A stretch of 64,000 nucleotides of DNA from Oxyruncus cristatus (taxonomy: Eukaryota > Chordata > Aves > Passeriformes > Cotingidae). Under the pieces are notes generated by a model, which was not told the origin of the DNA, ran no database searches, and was given only the letters and a program-made list of their open reading frames with translations. This document shows positions 63,001 to 64,000 of the stretch, piece after piece. The position numbers and the translations under genes are program-made. How positions within the stretch are numbered: position 1 is the stretch's first letter; each line of letters begins with the position of its first letter. Location of the stretch: the NCBI GenBank assembly GCA_013399855.1, contig VXAY01004336.1:1050076-1114075 (forward strand), read 5' to 3'.

Positions 63001-63778
63001 ACTCTCTCAAAATGAGCGTTTACACTTTTCAAATCATTAACATCCCCTTGGATACCAATTGCAGTAAACATTTAAAATGACAGTTTTTCTCAGAATTTTC
63101 ATTACTATAAGGTTTAGCTCAAAGTGAAACTGCCTATGATTTCAGGCTGATTAGTGAAATCCACCTTATGCCAATCTATTCAAGGATGTACTCATTGAAT
63201 ACAACTGAGGAAAAAAAAGGTTGAAGTCTCCAGAATTAGGCTTCTTAAAATCTTTCAGGTACTGTGAGTTAAATTTTGTTAATTGCTGAAGAACAGACCT
63301 GTTTCCTGCTGTATTTGTGAAACTCTACCATAGCTTTTCATCTTGCAAATGTGTAACTGAAATTTCAATTAGATCTATTATGTACAGTCTAATCTCTATG
63401 CAACACAAACAGAAATTTTCCATGATGTCCATGGCAAAAGAAGTATTAAGAAATCAGCAGAAGAACTACTCACTACATTTCTGAAGCACATTTTATTATT
63501 AAAAGTATGTTAATCATAGTCTGTTAAATCTGGTAACAGCTAACCTCCCATTTAATTGTTCCCTCAAGAGTCATTGTTCTCTCATATGGTCACTTAATAA
63601 AAATAATGTACCAATGAAGTAATTAATATGTGTAACATAATGTTTATTTATAAGATGTTATCTCTGTAGTAAACCATTCTGACATATTCCCTGCTCTGAA
63701 GGTCTCATGAATTAGTAATTAAATAGGACATATTTTTAGAGTACTTCATTTGGACAACACTTTCAGGCACATGATGCG

Positions 63779-63866
63779 ATTCTTAGTGTGTCCTGCACGG
63801 GGCCAGAAGGTGGACTTGATGATCCTGATGGGTCCCTTCAAACTCAGTATATTCTATGATTCTGTA
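63779..63866 (+). mobile_element. CR1 LINE 3' end
   Basis: GGCCAGAAGGTGGACTTGAT, then GATCCTGATGGGTCCCTTC and the terminal TATTCTATGATTCTGT. Only the last 90 bases or so are preserved. Confidence 0.85.
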
Positions 63867-64000
63867 CTGATAATTTTCCCACATCTCATGAACTTAGCTG
63901 TGATTAAACCCTATACTTAAACAGGCAGGAAAAACTAAGCCTAAGAAGCTGTCATTTCAAGGGCAGAAGTCTCTCTTTTCACTGACAAGTGGGATGTCAA

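Larger units (their letters stand above)
44400..63778. other. Region without a recognised gene
   Basis: AT-rich DNA with scattered open frames of chance length, apart from the CR1 copy at 47991, the pyrimidine-rich block at 57160-57700 and the coding-like fragment near 59.8 kb. A plus-strand stretch at 45133-45378 (frame ending PVERYR, then donor ATACAG followed by GTAATG) is the best exon candidate on this side, but its acceptor is unclear and both strands are open there. It may be intergenic or a first intron of a plus-strand gene. Confidence 0.5.

Noticed and set aside
1..64000. tRNA, rRNA, CRISPR, prokaryotic operons or viral genomes
   Set aside because: None seen. The window is AT-rich vertebrate DNA with CR1 elements and spliced-gene signals.

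Overview
The window is 64 kb of AT-rich vertebrate nuclear DNA, most probably from a bird. Four diverged CR1 LINE 3' ends are present, two on each strand, and the two plus-strand copies carry the usual CR1 3' end (one ends in the ATTCTATGATTCT-type tail). There are no operons and no long intact reading frames. One strong GC-rich promoter-type island is interrupted by an assembly gap.

Region 1-43.2 kb: most long open frames here look like chance. Reading the minus strand for splice signals instead shows many short open segments bounded by an AG acceptor and a GT donor, whose phases fit from one to the next. I interpret them as exons of one minus-strand protein-coding gene, transcribed from the GC island at about 43.2-44.4 kb towards position 1 and running off the left edge. 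About 25 exons are proposed. The two best runs are 29.5-15.6 kb (phase-continuous from 28295 down to 15649) and 15.7-7.5 kb, with a third run at the left edge (3.3 kb to 1). I could not name the protein. Three stretches still lack a linking exon (41.3-40.0, 39.1-29.5 and 7.5-3.3 kb). The DNA between exons is ordinary intron: AT-rich, with homopolymer runs and two CR1 pieces.

Region 43.2-44.4 kb: GC island with GC boxes and a 501-base gap of N. It is the probable promoter and first non-coding exon of the minus-strand gene, and possibly bidirectional.

Region 44.4-64.0 kb: no convincing gene. It holds two CR1 copies, AT-rich DNA, a pyrimidine-rich strand-biased block and a small A-tailed, stop-containing coding-like fragment at about 59.8-60.05 kb.

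Assembly quality: two features are artefacts rather than biology. One is a perfect 250-base direct repeat on either side of a single N (17851-18351). The other is a corrupted near-duplicate on either side of a 16-base N run (19641-19784).

All exon calls were made by eye. Coding potential, splice scores and homology were not computed.
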